Positions 23,445 through 32,205 are shown, counted from the stretch's first letter. The stretch: DNA of 50,031 nucleotides from Myxococcota bacterium (GCA_035498015.1 DATKAO010000093.1:1-50031), one strand, 5' to 3'. The notes: generated by a model from the sequence alone, not told the origin. Program-made: numbers and translations.

Positions 23445-23971
23445 TAGTCGGCCACGCTCCAGGGCTCGGCGCCGAGCCGATACTCGGTGCCGTCGGCCTC
23501 GAAGTTGGCCTCGATGCCGGCGCGCGCGAGCTCGGGATGGAAGGCCGAGAACACCAGCCGCCCGCCGCGGCGCAGCGCCGCGAACGACTCGCGGAAGAAG
23601 CGGCCGAGGTCAGTCAGGTGCTCGGAGACGAGCGACGACAAGAGCGCGTCGAACACGCCGGCGCGCACGGGGAAGGGCGCGTTCAGGTCGGCCTGTGCCA
23701 GGCCCGCCGCCGGCGCGGAGCGCTGCGCGACCTGCAGCATGCCGCGCGAGAAGTCGAGACCCACGGCGCGGGCGCGCGCCGCGCACAGACTCGCCAGGTG
23801 TGCACCCGTGCCGCAGCCCGCGTCGAGCACCGCCTCGCCCACGCGCGGCTCGAGCGCACGCAAGGTGACTCTGCGGTCGAGGGCGACCAGCGGATTGGGG
23901 GTCGCGTCGTAGGTGCGCGACCAACGGTCGTAGCCTTCGCGCACGCCGGGGCGCTCCACCCGTTTCGACAT
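23297..23971 (-). CDS. SAM-dependent methyltransferase (class I)
   Basis: A 224-residue cytoplasmic methyltransferase of the Methyltransf_11/UbiE-like group. Motif I is clear (VLDAGCGTG, about 48-56), the acidic residue binding the SAM ribose is in AVGLDFS, and motif II/III regions follow (ALLSSLVSEHLTDL, LRRGGRLVFSAFHP). The methyl acceptor is unknown. A TAATCT box six bases before the ATG suggests a leaderless transcript. Its 3' end overlaps the PEP-CTERM reading frame by 148 bases on the opposite strand, which is unusually long. Confidence 0.9.
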   Translation of the reverse strand: MSKRVERPGVREGYDRWSRTYDATPNPLVALDRRVTLRALEPRVGEAVLDAGCGTGAHLASLCAARARAVGLDFSRGMLQVAQRSAPAAGLAQADLNAPFPVRAGVFDALLSSLVSEHLTDLGRFFRESFAALRRGGRLVFSAFHPELARAGIEANFEADGTEYRLGAEPWSVADYQNRIADAGFSQLETAEYLADDRLVSEVPAAHKYLGRPLLLIVRARRAA

Positions 23972-23977
23972 GGCGCA

Positions 23978-23983
23978 AGATTA
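23978..23983 (-). promoter_or_regulatory. -10-like box (TAATCT) six bases before the ATG at 23971
   Basis: On the - strand TAATCT is followed by six bases and the methyltransferase ATG. A standard ribosome site is absent, which fits leaderless translation. Confidence 0.35.
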
Positions 23984-24031
23984 GACGGCCGCCTTGCGGT
24001 CCGCCTGAGGTCGCCTACAAACAGACTCCCG

Positions 24032-25669
24032 ATGCGCCTGCTCGCTGCTGCCGGAGTGGCCGTGTTGTGTCTCGGCGCGGTCACCGCCTTCGCCGGGACG
24101 CGGCCGTCCAACATCGTGCTCATCGTGACCGAAGACCTGAGCCCGCGACTCGGCTCCTACGGGGACACCGTGGCGCGCACCCCGCGCCTCGACCGGCTGG
24201 CGCGCGAGGGCGTGCGCTTCACGAACGCGTTCGCCACCGCGCCGGTGTGCGCGCCGAGCCGCGCAGCGCTGGCCATGGGCGTGTACGCGCAGTCGATCGG
24301 CGCGCAGCACATGCGCACGTCGCGCGGCTGGGAAGTGGCTGGCCAGGGCAAGAGCTTCCGGTATCTCGCCGTTCCGCCGCCCGAGCTGAAGGCCTTCCCC
24401 GAGCTGCTGCGCCGCGCCGGCTGGTTCACGGTCAACCACCGCAAGACCGACTTCCAGATCGGCGACCCGTTCACGATCTGGGACGAGTACGACCCCGACG
24501 AGATGCTGCACTGGCGCGACGCGCCGCCCGGCGTGCCGTTCTTCGCCTGGATCAATCCCGACGTGACGCACGAGAGCGAGATCTGGCCGCCGCGCGACGA
24601 GCAGGAGGCCGCGCGACGCCCGCGAGTCACCGATCCGAACGCGGTCGTCGTCCCACCGTTCCTGCCCGACACACCCGTGACTCGCCTCGACCTCGCGCGG
24701 CACTACGACAACATCGCGCGCCTCGACGCGCAGGTGGGCACGATCCTCGACGCGCTCGCGGCCGACGGCGTGCTCGACCAGACGATCGTGATCTTCACGG
24801 CCGACCACGGCGACGGCCTGCCCCACGCCAAGCGGGACCCCTATGACGCGGGCCTGCACGTGCCGCTGATCGTGCGTTTTCCGGACGGGCGCGGAGCCGG
24901 CACGGTGCGCACGGACCTGGTGAGCTTCATCGACATGGCGCCCACCGTGCTGAGTCTCGCCGGCGTCGGGCTGCCGGACTGGCTGCGCGGCCAGCCATTC
25001 ATCGGCCCCGCGCGCGCGGCGCCGCGCCGCTACGTGTACGCCGCGTCGGACCGCAACGACAAGGTGGCCGGCTACTGGCGCAGCGTGCGCGACGCGCGCT
25101 TCCAGTATCTCGTGAACCGCATGCCCGAGCGCCCGCTGCTCGAGAAGCTGAAGTTCCGCGACCTCATGCCCACCATGCGCGAGCTGTGGCGCCTGCACGA
25201 GGCCCACGCGCTCACGCCGCTCCAGGAGAGTCAGTTCAGCGCGCCCCGCCCGCGCGAGGAGCTGTACGACACGCGAGCCGACCCCGACGAGACCCGCAAC
25301 CTGGCGCACGATCCGAGATACGAAGCCGAGCTGGCGCGGCTGCGCGCGGCCCTGGCCGACTTCTCGGCCGAGACCCCGGACTTCTCGCAGATGTCCGAGA
25401 AGAAGATGGCGCGGAAAATGTGGCCCAAGCTGAAGGAGCCCGTGACTGCGGCCCCGGTCGCCAAGCGCACGCGCTGGGGCGAGGGCGTGGAGATCGCGCT
25501 CGAGTCCGCAAGCCCCGGCGCCTCGATCGGCTGGCGTCTCGCGGGTGACCCGCCGCAGCGCTGGCGGCTCTACGTCGGCCCGATCCACGCCGCGGCGCGC
25601 GACGAGATCCAGGCGAAGGCCGTGCGCTACGGCTGGAAGGAGAGCGCGGTGGTGCGCTCCGGGCCCTGA
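24032..25669 (+). CDS. Exported sulfatase (alkaline-phosphatase superfamily, type I)
   Basis: A 545-residue protein with a signal peptide (about 1-21). The type I sulfatase signature is CAPSR with Cys73, the residue converted to formylglycine by a maturase; metal ligands are in VTEDLS (about 32-37) and TADHGD. Sulfatases remove sulfate esters from sugars or lipids in the periplasm. The C-terminal 60 residues look like a small extra domain (SPGASIGWRL..WRLYVGP) resembling those that close other sulfatases. The maturase is not an obvious neighbour; the nearby radical SAM protein has a B12-type layout instead. It overlaps the convergent cupredoxin gene by 43 bases. Confidence 0.92.
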   Translation: MRLLAAAGVAVLCLGAVTAFAGTRPSNIVLIVTEDLSPRLGSYGDTVARTPRLDRLAREGVRFTNAFATAPVCAPSRAALAMGVYAQSIGAQHMRTSRGWEVAGQGKSFRYLAVPPPELKAFPELLRRAGWFTVNHRKTDFQIGDPFTIWDEYDPDEMLHWRDAPPGVPFFAWINPDVTHESEIWPPRDEQEAARRPRVTDPNAVVVPPFLPDTPVTRLDLARHYDNIARLDAQVGTILDALAADGVLDQTIVIFTADHGDGLPHAKRDPYDAGLHVPLIVRFPDGRGAGTVRTDLVSFIDMAPTVLSLAGVGLPDWLRGQPFIGPARAAPRRYVYAASDRNDKVAGYWRSVRDARFQYLVNRMPERPLLEKLKFRDLMPTMRELWRLHEAHALTPLQESQFSAPRPREELYDTRADPDETRNLAHDPRYEAELARLRAALADFSAETPDFSQMSEKKMARKMWPKLKEPVTAAPVAKRTRWGEGVEIALESASPGASIGWRLAGDPPQRWRLYVGPIHAAARDEIQAKAVRYGWKESAVVRSGP

Positions 25670-26139
25670 GCGTCGGCAAAGCCGGCGCCCACCGAGGCCG
25701 GAAGCACCACGATCTCGCCGTACATCTCGGGCATGTGCGACGGGATGGTGCAGGTGAAACGGAAGATCCCCGCGCGGTCCGCGCGCCAGGTCCCCTGAGT
25801 CACCGACTGACCGGGCAGCGCCAGGCTGAGCCCGGGCAGCACGAAGTTGTGCGCGTCGTCCTCCGGGTTCACGAGCGTGAAGTGCACCGTGTCGCCCTCG
25901 ACCACGGTGAACGAGCTGGGCACGAAGGCGTAGAGCTCCTTGCCTTCGAGCACTCCACCCGGGGAGAAGTCCCGAGCCAGGAACGCGTACGTGGACTCGA
26001 GCTCGTGCGTGAGCAGGGGCACCGCGGTCACGACCAGGTCGCGCTCGCGTGGCTGGTAGCGGATCGACGGCGCGCGCGGCGCGCAGGCCGCGAGCAGCAG
26101 CGCGGCGCACAGCAGGCTTCGGCAGCGGGCGAGCTCCAT
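25627..26139 (-). CDS. Cupredoxin-like lipoprotein
   Basis: A 170-residue protein with a lipoprotein signal (LLLAAC, Cys19) and a single cupredoxin domain. Type-1 copper ligands are visible as H97 (DDAHNF), C130, H135 and M136 or M139 (FTCTIPSHMPEM). It is probably anchored at the membrane and carries electrons or copper. The ATG at 26139 is chosen over one at 26163 because GGAGGAA lies about seven bases upstream of it. It is the last gene of a rSAM-DoxX-cupredoxin run. Confidence 0.86.
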   Translation of the reverse strand: MELARCRSLLCAALLLAACAPRAPSIRYQPRERDLVVTAVPLLTHELESTYAFLARDFSPGGVLEGKELYAFVPSSFTVVEGDTVHFTLVNPEDDAHNFVLPGLSLALPGQSVTQGTWRADRAGIFRFTCTIPSHMPEMYGEIVVLPASVGAGFADAQGPERTTALSFQP

Positions 26140-26191
26140 CTCGATTTCCTCCCCGCCCTCCATGGCGGCTCGCGCCAGAGACTGCGGCCGA

Positions 26192-26587
26192 CTAGCGCCC
26201 GCCGCGCTCCAGGCTGAGCGGTCCGCCGCCGTTCGTGGCGAGGAACAGGAAGACGAAGCAGTACAGCACCGCCAGCTCGCCGTGGTTCTGGATCGGCAGG
26301 AGACCGCCCTTCTGGTGCACGCTGAAGTAGGCGACCGCCATCTCGCCGCAGCAGACGAACGCGGCGATCTGCGTGCGCACGCCCAGCGCGATCAGCGTGC
26401 CGCCGACGATCTCGATGATCCCGGCGATCCAGAACTGCGACCAGATCGGCGCGCTGCCGCCGGCTTCACCGACGCCACCGAACGCGCCGAACACCTTTTG
26501 CGCGCCGTGACACGCGAACAAGAACCCACTCACGATGCGCAACGCGGCATGTCCCGCCCAGCCGATCTTCGAGAGCGCAGACTCCAT
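26192..26587 (-). CDS. DoxX-family membrane protein
   Basis: A 131-residue membrane protein with four predicted helices. The opening ALRIVSGFLFACHGAQKVFG and GIIEIVGGTLIALGVRTQIAAF are typical of the DoxX family, members of which are quinone-linked oxidase subunits or redox-related membrane proteins. A strong GGGGGAGG ribosome site lies about nine bases before the ATG. It sits 26 bases after the radical SAM gene and 52 before the cupredoxin gene, so a redox unit is plausible. Confidence 0.92.
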   Translation of the reverse strand: MESALSKIGWAGHAALRIVSGFLFACHGAQKVFGAFGGVGEAGGSAPIWSQFWIAGIIEIVGGTLIALGVRTQIAAFVCCGEMAVAYFSVHQKGGLLPIQNHGELAVLYCFVFLFLATNGGGPLSLERGGR

Positions 26588-26613
26588 GGCTCGTGACCTC
26601 CCCCCTCTGTGAG

Positions 26614-28176
26614 TTACTCGGTCCAGGCGAAGCGCGTGCCCTCGGGCGTCGGCGTGGCCCGCAGCGCACCCAGCGCCAGCACGCGGTCGATCTCGGAGCT
26701 GGCGAACTCCGGGCGCGTGCCGGTGGCCTCGACCACCGCCGCGCGCAGCTCCGCCACGGGATCGCGCTGGAACGCGGGCAGCCCTTCGATCGTGTCGTTC
26801 AGCAAGAGCTTCCAGAGCAGTGACTGGCGGTGGCGCCGCAGGTACATCTTCAGCTCGTAACCCGCGAGCTCGCCGTTCTTGTACAGGCCGTCCTGGTAGC
26901 GCAGATAGCGCTCCATGGTGCTGTCGTACTCGTCGGCCACCGCCTTCAGCACGCCCGCGGTCGCGCCGCTGGTGCGAGTCACCACGTGATTCGCGTCGTA
27001 CTGCGTCCAGTCGTTGCTCAGGATCTCGAGCCCGTACTCCTCGGCGCGGTCGCGCACCTCGGTGCCCGGGAACGGCGCCAGGATGTGGAAGCCGTACAGC
27101 GAGCCGAACTCCTGGTGGAGCTCGTTGGCGAAGTCGGTGGTCTTGCGCAGCGTCTCCTCGGTCTCGCCGGGCAGCCCGATGATGAACGAGGCCAGCGCCG
27201 TGATGCCCACTTCCTGGGTCATGCGCATGGCCTCCTTCACCTTGTCGAGGTTCGACTTCTTCTTGACCAGGTCGAGGATCTCCTGGCTGCCGCTCTCGAC
27301 GCCGAAGCAGATCGCCTGGCAGCCCGCGCGCTTCATGGTCTCGACGATCTCGGGCGAGATCGTGTCCACGCGCGAGAAGGCGTTCCAGCGGATGCCGGTG
27401 TCGCGCCGGATCAGCTCGCCGCACACCGCGAGGAAGTGTTTGCGGTATAGCGTGAACAGGTCGTCCTCGATCGTGATCTCGGTGAAGCCCAGCTGGGCCA
27501 GCGTCTCGATCTCGTCCACGCAGTGCAGGGGATTGCGGTATCTCACCTGGCGCCCGGTCCAGGCCGGCGCCGAGCAGAAGATGCACGAGTACGGGCAGCC
27601 GCGGGAAGTCACCACGCTGGCATGGCTGTCGAACGCGAGATAGCGCTGCAGCGGCACCAGCTCGCGCGCGGGCACGGGCAGCGTGTCGAGGTCGTCCTCG
27701 AGCGGCCGCGGCGCGTTGCGCACGATCCGGTCACCGTCGCGCAGCGCGAGCCCGCGCACGTCGCGGATGTCCATCCGGCCCTCGAGCGCGCGGCACAGCT
27801 CGCGCATGGTGTGCTCGCCCTCGCCGATCCCGATGTAGTCCAGCGCTGGCAGGTCGCGGAAGCTGCCCTCGATCTCGAACGAGACGTGCGGGCCGCCCAT
27901 CGCGATCGGCACCGCGGAATCGCACTTGCGCACCACTTCGGCGATCGAGGCCGCGATGTGGTGATTCAGCGTGACCGAAGTGATTCCCACCAGCTGCGGC
28001 CGGAAGCGTGACATGCGGCGCTCGATCTTCTCGGGCGTGGTGCGCGACAGCAAGAGGTCGAGAATCTCGACCTCGTGACCTTCCGACTGCAGCGCCGAGG
28101 CCACGTACGGCAGGGTCACCAGGAGCCGCGGAAACTCCTCGAACGGATACGACGGATTGATCAATAGAACGCGCAT
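26614..28176 (-). CDS. B12-binding-domain radical SAM protein
   Basis: A 520-residue class-B-type radical SAM enzyme. An N-terminal cobalamin-binding-like domain (about 1-130: MRVLLINPSYP, MGGPHVSF, IGIGEGE) is followed by the radical SAM core with the iron-sulfur motif CPYSCIFC (C194, C198, C201), then a helical C-terminal region. Such enzymes commonly methylate or rearrange unreactive carbons in lipids, hopanoids, pigments or natural products. GGGAGG five bases upstream supports the ATG at 28176. TAGAAT at 28216-28221 on the - strand is a possible -10 box with a leader of about 30 bases. It heads the DoxX-cupredoxin run. Confidence 0.92.
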   Translation of the reverse strand: MRVLLINPSYPFEEFPRLLVTLPYVASALQSEGHEVEILDLLLSRTTPEKIERRMSRFRPQLVGITSVTLNHHIAASIAEVVRKCDSAVPIAMGGPHVSFEIEGSFRDLPALDYIGIGEGEHTMRELCRALEGRMDIRDVRGLALRDGDRIVRNAPRPLEDDLDTLPVPARELVPLQRYLAFDSHASVVTSRGCPYSCIFCSAPAWTGRQVRYRNPLHCVDEIETLAQLGFTEITIEDDLFTLYRKHFLAVCGELIRRDTGIRWNAFSRVDTISPEIVETMKRAGCQAICFGVESGSQEILDLVKKKSNLDKVKEAMRMTQEVGITALASFIIGLPGETEETLRKTTDFANELHQEFGSLYGFHILAPFPGTEVRDRAEEYGLEILSNDWTQYDANHVVTRTSGATAGVLKAVADEYDSTMERYLRYQDGLYKNGELAGYELKMYLRRHRQSLLWKLLLNDTIEGLPAFQRDPVAELRAAVVEATGTRPEFASSEIDRVLALGALRATPTPEGTRFAWTE

Positions 28177-28379
28177 GCGACCTCCCACCCCGTGGAAGAT
28201 CACGGGCGTGCGCGCATTCTATCCGGAGTCGGGGTGGATCAGCGCGGCAGTGAGCGGCCGCGTTCGGACCGGGGCGTCGGCGCCGCACCCCGGCCACCAA
28301 GACCCTTGACCTGGCAGCTCGCGTCGAAACGGGGTCGCGCTCGCGAGCGCGCCAGCGACCCGACCGAAGCGGCGCGGGG
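28177..28379. other. 203-base spacer between the radical SAM and LysR genes
   Basis: No gene is seen. It holds the radical SAM gene's ribosome site and a possible -10 box (TAGAAT, 28216-28221, - strand). The rest is GC-rich with no repeat or terminator I can support. Confidence 0.5.
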
Positions 28380-29315
28380 CTAGGGTGCGGCGGCGGCAGG
28401 CGCTCGGCGCAGGTCCGGTGTGTGTTTGCGGAGCAGCGCGAGAAACTCGCTCGCTGCGCGGCCGGATGCTGCGCCGCGCCGCCGCACCGCCACCACGGGC
28501 TGCTCGGCGCGCAGACCCGCCACTGCGATCGTGCGCAGCGTCCCGCGGCGCAGCTCGTCGCGGAAGCTGCTCGCGGGCAGGAGCGCGATGCCGAGCCCCG
28601 CCTCCACCAGCCGCTTCTGCGCCGTGAGGCTGTCGACGGGCTGGATCACCGGGCGGAGCACACCTGCCGCGCGCAGCAGGCCGTCGAGCGCGAGCCCGGA
28701 CGACTCCGGATGGCGCGGATCGGGCGGGAACGCGAGCCAGCGTTCGCCGGCAAAGACCGCCAGGCCCTTCACGCGGCGCGCCCGCATGGGGTGATCCGCC
28801 GGCACGACGACGTGCAGCCGCTCGCTGCCCAGCGCCAGCGACTCGAGCGCGCGGTCGGGGTCTGCGAAGTAGCGCAAGCCCAGATCGGCCTCGCCGCGCC
28901 GCACCAGCGCGCTCACCTCGCGGCTCGTCGCCGTGCGGAGCTCGAGCGAGGCGTCGCCGAAGCGGCGCCGGAAGGCGCGCAGCGCGGTCACGACGTGTGA
29001 GTCGGCGAGCGTCCCGACCATCGCCAGGCGCAGTGCGACGGGTGCGCTCTTCGCGCCCGCGGCGCCGCGCACGGCGCGCTCGCCTTCGCGCGCGGCGGCG
29101 AGCGCCGCTTCGGCGAAGGGCAGGAGCGCCCGGCCGGCCGGAGACATTCTCACGCTGCGGCCCACGCGCTCGAACAGCTCGGCGTCCAGAGCCTGCTCGA
29201 GCTGCTGGATGCGCCGGCTGATCGCGGGCTGCGAGCGGTGCAGGCGCCGCGAGGCCCCGGTGAAGCCGCCGCCCGTGGCGATGGACACGAAGGTCTCGAG
29301 CTCGTCCAGGGTCAT
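28380..29315 (-). CDS. LysR-family transcriptional regulator
   Basis: A 311-residue regulator. The N-terminal winged helix (about 1-60: LETFVSIATGGGFTGASRRLHRSQPAISRRIQQLE) is a canonical LysR motif, followed by a coinducer-binding domain (about 92-300). It is divergent from an isocitrate-lyase/PEP-mutase-like gene with 74 bases between starts, the classic arrangement for a LysR protein controlling its neighbour and itself. TAGAAT six bases before the ATG suggests a leaderless transcript. The inducer is unknown. Confidence 0.95.
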   Translation of the reverse strand: MTLDELETFVSIATGGGFTGASRRLHRSQPAISRRIQQLEQALDAELFERVGRSVRMSPAGRALLPFAEAALAAAREGERAVRGAAGAKSAPVALRLAMVGTLADSHVVTALRAFRRRFGDASLELRTATSREVSALVRRGEADLGLRYFADPDRALESLALGSERLHVVVPADHPMRARRVKGLAVFAGERWLAFPPDPRHPESSGLALDGLLRAAGVLRPVIQPVDSLTAQKRLVEAGLGIALLPASSFRDELRRGTLRTIAVAGLRAEQPVVAVRRRGAASGRAASEFLALLRKHTPDLRRAPAAAAP

Positions 29316-29389
29316 TCATGCATTCTACGCATGTTTTCGTTCGAAACTATGCATTGGACGAATCGAGGCCGGGCGCCGATCGTCCGGCC
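29316..29389. promoter_or_regulatory. Divergent LysR / ICL-family promoter region
   Basis: This spacer is AT-rich for the genome. It holds TAGAAT (29322-29327, - strand) for the LysR gene, a TTTCG-TT-CGAAA inverted repeat (29335-29346), and two ATGCAT palindromes 31 bases apart (29318 and 29349). A LysR protein would be expected to bind here. The exact site is inferred. Confidence 0.45.
29322..29327 (-). promoter_or_regulatory. -10-like box (TAGAAT) six bases before the LysR ATG
   Basis: On the - strand TAGAAT is followed by six bases and the ATG at 29315, suggesting that the LysR message is leaderless. Confidence 0.4.
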
Positions 29390-30202
29390 ATGAGCGACCC
29401 CGCGATCTCCCGAGCCACTCGTTTCCAGGCCCTGCACCAACGCCCCGAGCCGCTGCTGCTGCCCAACCCCTGGGATGCGGGCAGCGCGCGGCTGCTCGCC
29501 CAGCTGGGCTTCGAGGCGCTCGCCACCACCAGCCTCGGCGTCGCGAACAGCGCCGGACGCCGCCGCGCCACGGCCGCGCAGATCCTCGAGAACGTGCGCG
29601 AGCTCTCCGCCGCCACCGACTTGCCGCTCAACGCCGACCTCGAGAACGGCTTCGCCGACTCGCCCGTCGACTCGGCGCGCATGATCGCGCAGGCCTGGGA
29701 GGCCGGCGCAGCCGGCGGCTCGATCGAAGACTGCACCGGCAACCCGGCGCAGTGGATCTACGACTTCGGCCTCGCGGTCGAGCGCGTGCACGCCGCGGCC
29801 GAAGCCGCGCGCGCCCTGCCCGGCCCGTTCGTGCTGACCGCGCGCGCCGAGGGGCTCTTGTACGAGGTCGGCGGCCTCGACGAAGTGATCCGCCGCCTGC
29901 AGGCCTTCGAGCGGGCCGGCGCGGACGTGCTCTACGCGCCCGGGCTGCGCACCCTCTCGGAGATGCAGACCGTGGTGAAGTCGCTGACTCGCCCCGTGAA
30001 CGTGGTCATGGGCTTCGCCGACCCGAGCATCACGCTCGACCAGCTGCGCGCGATCGGCGTGCGCCGGGTCAGCATCGGCGGCGGTCTCTCGCGCCTGGCG
30101 CTGGCCGCGTTCCTCGACGGCGCGCGCGAGATGCGCGCTGGCCGCTTCGGCTTCGTGACCCGGATGGCCGCGCTCTCGGACCTGTGGCCGGCCTTCGCCT
30201 GA
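29390..30202 (+). CDS. Isocitrate lyase / PEP phosphonomutase superfamily protein
   Basis: A 270-residue member of the ICL/PEPM superfamily (TIM barrel), which makes or breaks C-C or C-P bonds next to a carboxylate. Metal and substrate regions are visible as LPNPWDAGSARLL, LNADLENGF (metal-binding Asp) and GGSIEDC. The KKCGH/KRCGH catalytic loop of true isocitrate or methylisocitrate lyases is absent, so it is closer to oxaloacetate decarboxylase or carboxy-PEP mutase types. It is divergent from the LysR gene that likely controls it. The ATG at 29390 is chosen; an earlier in-frame ATG at 29318 would overlap the regulatory spacer. Confidence 0.86.
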   Translation: MSDPAISRATRFQALHQRPEPLLLPNPWDAGSARLLAQLGFEALATTSLGVANSAGRRRATAAQILENVRELSAATDLPLNADLENGFADSPVDSARMIAQAWEAGAAGGSIEDCTGNPAQWIYDFGLAVERVHAAAEAARALPGPFVLTARAEGLLYEVGGLDEVIRRLQAFERAGADVLYAPGLRTLSEMQTVVKSLTRPVNVVMGFADPSITLDQLRAIGVRRVSIGGGLSRLALAAFLDGAREMRAGRFGFVTRMAALSDLWPAFA

Positions 30203-30205
30203 GCC

Positions 30206-31198
30206 TCAGCCCGCGAGCGCGGGCAGCTTGTCGCCCTCGAAGAAGCGGCGCGGGTTGTCGACCAGGAGCTTGTCGATGTCCTGCTTCGTGGCGCCGCCCT
30301 CGAGGAGCTTGGGCACGATGCGCTTGGTGAAGTGCGACGGCGTCCAGAGCTTCTCGATCTCTTCCAGCACCTTCGGGTCGATCGGCTCGCCGCGCCAACA
30401 CCACACGGTGTCGTGCGAGACCACGATCCGGTCGCCCGCGCCCTTCTGGATCAGCTTCACCAGCGACTTCACGCGCTCGGCGTCGGGGTGGATGATGTCG
30501 AGCCCGAAGCGGTCGAAGCCCAGATACGAGCCGCCGTGCACGATCTTCATGTGATAGTCGTGGTCGCTCGTGCCGCACGAGTGACCGATGATGATCCGGT
30601 GCGCGGGCACGCCCTGCTCTTTGAGATACTGCTGCTGCTCCGGGCCCATCGTGCCCCGGTCGGTGTGGGTCGTGATCGGCGCGCCCGTCTCCTTCGAGGC
30701 CTTGGCCGCCGCGCGCAGCACGGTCTTCTCGTAGTCGGTGATCACGCCCGCGCTGGTGGCGACCTTGATGATGCCGGCCTTGATGCCCGATTTGCCCACG
30801 CCGTCGGTGAGCTCGGCGATCATCATCTCGGCCATGAAGTTCTCCTGCGGGCCGCCGAAGGCCGCGCGTGACTTCCAGTGCGGCGAGCCGCCTTCGTGCT
30901 CGTGGTAGAGACCGGTCGCGGCCACGATGTTGAACTTCGACTTCTGGGCCACCTCGGCGATGAACTCGATGTCGCGCCCGAGGTCCGCCGGACAGGGATC
31001 GATCATGGTCTTGATCCCCTCGTCCTTCATCTCGGCGACCTTGTCCGCGGCCACCTTGCGCATCTCGCGCTTGGAGCGGCCCGGGCGCGTCCAGTCGGCC
31101 TCCCAGCCCGGGTAGCCGACCATCACGTGCTCGTGCATCAGCGTCTTGCCCAGCTTCTCCGACTTGAGCTTCCCGGTCACCGACTGAATCACCGACAT
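30206..31198 (-). CDS. Phosphotriesterase-family hydrolase (probable lactonase)
   Basis: A 330-residue amidohydrolase-superfamily TIM barrel of the phosphotriesterase/PLL type. The binuclear-metal ligands are all visible: HEH (H22, H24), the bridging Lys (K145 in GIIKVATS), H178 (HTD), H206 (GHSCGTSD) and D263 (SHD). Family members hydrolyse lactones such as quorum-sensing acyl-homoserine lactones, with organophosphatase side activity. The ATG at 31198 has AGGGAG about ten bases upstream. It follows the LLM gene after 22 bases and ends four bases from the convergent ICL-type gene. Confidence 0.92.
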   Translation of the reverse strand: MSVIQSVTGKLKSEKLGKTLMHEHVMVGYPGWEADWTRPGRSKREMRKVAADKVAEMKDEGIKTMIDPCPADLGRDIEFIAEVAQKSKFNIVAATGLYHEHEGGSPHWKSRAAFGGPQENFMAEMMIAELTDGVGKSGIKAGIIKVATSAGVITDYEKTVLRAAAKASKETGAPITTHTDRGTMGPEQQQYLKEQGVPAHRIIIGHSCGTSDHDYHMKIVHGGSYLGFDRFGLDIIHPDAERVKSLVKLIQKGAGDRIVVSHDTVWCWRGEPIDPKVLEEIEKLWTPSHFTKRIVPKLLEGGATKQDIDKLLVDNPRRFFEGDKLPALAG

Positions 31199-31220
31199 CG
31201 CAGTGTCTCCCTGTGCTGAG

Positions 31221-32180
31221 TCACCTCGGGGCCAGGTCGCGCGTCGCTTGGCGTGCGTCGACCCCGAGAGGCAGGATCGCGAGCGCGGGCGTGTCGACGC
31301 CCGCATCGACGTAGCGTTGGATGTGCGCGCGGCACTCTTCGGGCGAGCCGTGCACGATCAGCTCGTCGACGACCTCGTCGGGAATGGCGTTGACCGCAGC
31401 CTTGCGGTCGCCCTTCTTCCACGCGTCCCACATGCCCGCGAGCTTCGGCCCGCGCCCGAGCCACTCGTGGAACGCCGCGTACACCGGCACGTTGAGATAC
31501 GCGGCGATGGCGAACTTGGCCATGCTGCGCACCTGCGCCTTGTTGGGGTTGGGCGCGACGAAGATGCGCGCGACGATCTCCTTGTTCGCGCCCCCCTCGC
31601 GCACGAACGGCGCGACCTTCTTCACGTCGTCGGCGGACAGCCAGTTGATGATCGCGCCGTCGCCGATGCGCCCGGCCAGCCGCAGCATGCCCTGGCGCAG
31701 CGCGGCGACCAGGATCTTGGGCTGCGGGTCGACCTTCACGCCGAGACGGAAGCCGTCGACCTTGAAGCTCTCGAAGTCCTCACTCACTTTCTCGCCGGCC
31801 AGCGCCTTGCGCAGGAACTTCACCGAGTCACGCACGCGCTGGTAGGGCTTGTTGAAGGCGATGCCGTTCCAGCGCTCGACGATCACGTCCGACGACGTGC
31901 CGATGCCCACCACGAAGCGCCCCGGCGCAGCCTGACACAGAGACGCGACGCTCATCGCGAGCAGCCCCGGCCCGCGCGTGAACGCGGGCAGGATCGCCAC
32001 GCCCAGCCGCAGGCTCGGCGCCCAGACGGACGCGAGCGCCAGCGGAGTGAGTCCGTCGTAGCCGCCGGCTTCGGCCGACCACACGTCGGTGTAGCCCAGC
32101 TGCTCGAGCTCCTGGATCCACTCGCGCTGCGCAGCCAGCGGCACACCGTCGAGCGGAATCGTCATGCCGTAGCGATTCAT
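31221..32180 (-). CDS. LLM-class (F420-type) flavin oxidoreductase
   Basis: A 319-residue luciferase-like monooxygenase-fold protein, a TIM barrel that binds F420 or FMN. Characteristic parts are the opening MTIPLDGVPLAAQREWIQELEQLGY (from about 6), VWSAEAGGYDGLTPLA, and FVVGIGTSSDVIVERWNG (about 88-105). The pattern is that of the F420-dependent group common in actinobacteria and some deltaproteobacterial lineages; an FMN enzyme is possible. It sits 22 bases before the phosphotriesterase gene. TGTAGAAT at 32200-32207 (- strand) is a good -10 box with a short leader. Confidence 0.9.
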   Translation of the reverse strand: MNRYGMTIPLDGVPLAAQREWIQELEQLGYTDVWSAEAGGYDGLTPLALASVWAPSLRLGVAILPAFTRGPGLLAMSVASLCQAAPGRFVVGIGTSSDVIVERWNGIAFNKPYQRVRDSVKFLRKALAGEKVSEDFESFKVDGFRLGVKVDPQPKILVAALRQGMLRLAGRIGDGAIINWLSADDVKKVAPFVREGGANKEIVARIFVAPNPNKAQVRSMAKFAIAAYLNVPVYAAFHEWLGRGPKLAGMWDAWKKGDRKAAVNAIPDEVVDELIVHGSPEECRAHIQRYVDAGVDTPALAILPLGVDARQATRDLAPR

Positions 32181-32199
32181 CCGGACTCCCCGCGGGGCC

Positions 32200-32205
32200 A
32201 TTCTA
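32200..32205 (-). promoter_or_regulatory. -10-like box (TAGAAT) for the LLM gene
   Basis: On the - strand TGTAGAAT lies 19 bases before the ATG at 32180. A divergent TAGATT (32252-32257, + strand) sits before the alpha/beta hydrolase gene, so both genes appear to have promoters in this 103-base spacer. Confidence 0.4.

Noticed and set aside
30205-30226. GC-rich palindrome near the end of the phosphotriesterase gene as a terminator
   Set aside because: It lies within the coding end, has no T-run and is explained by local GC composition.
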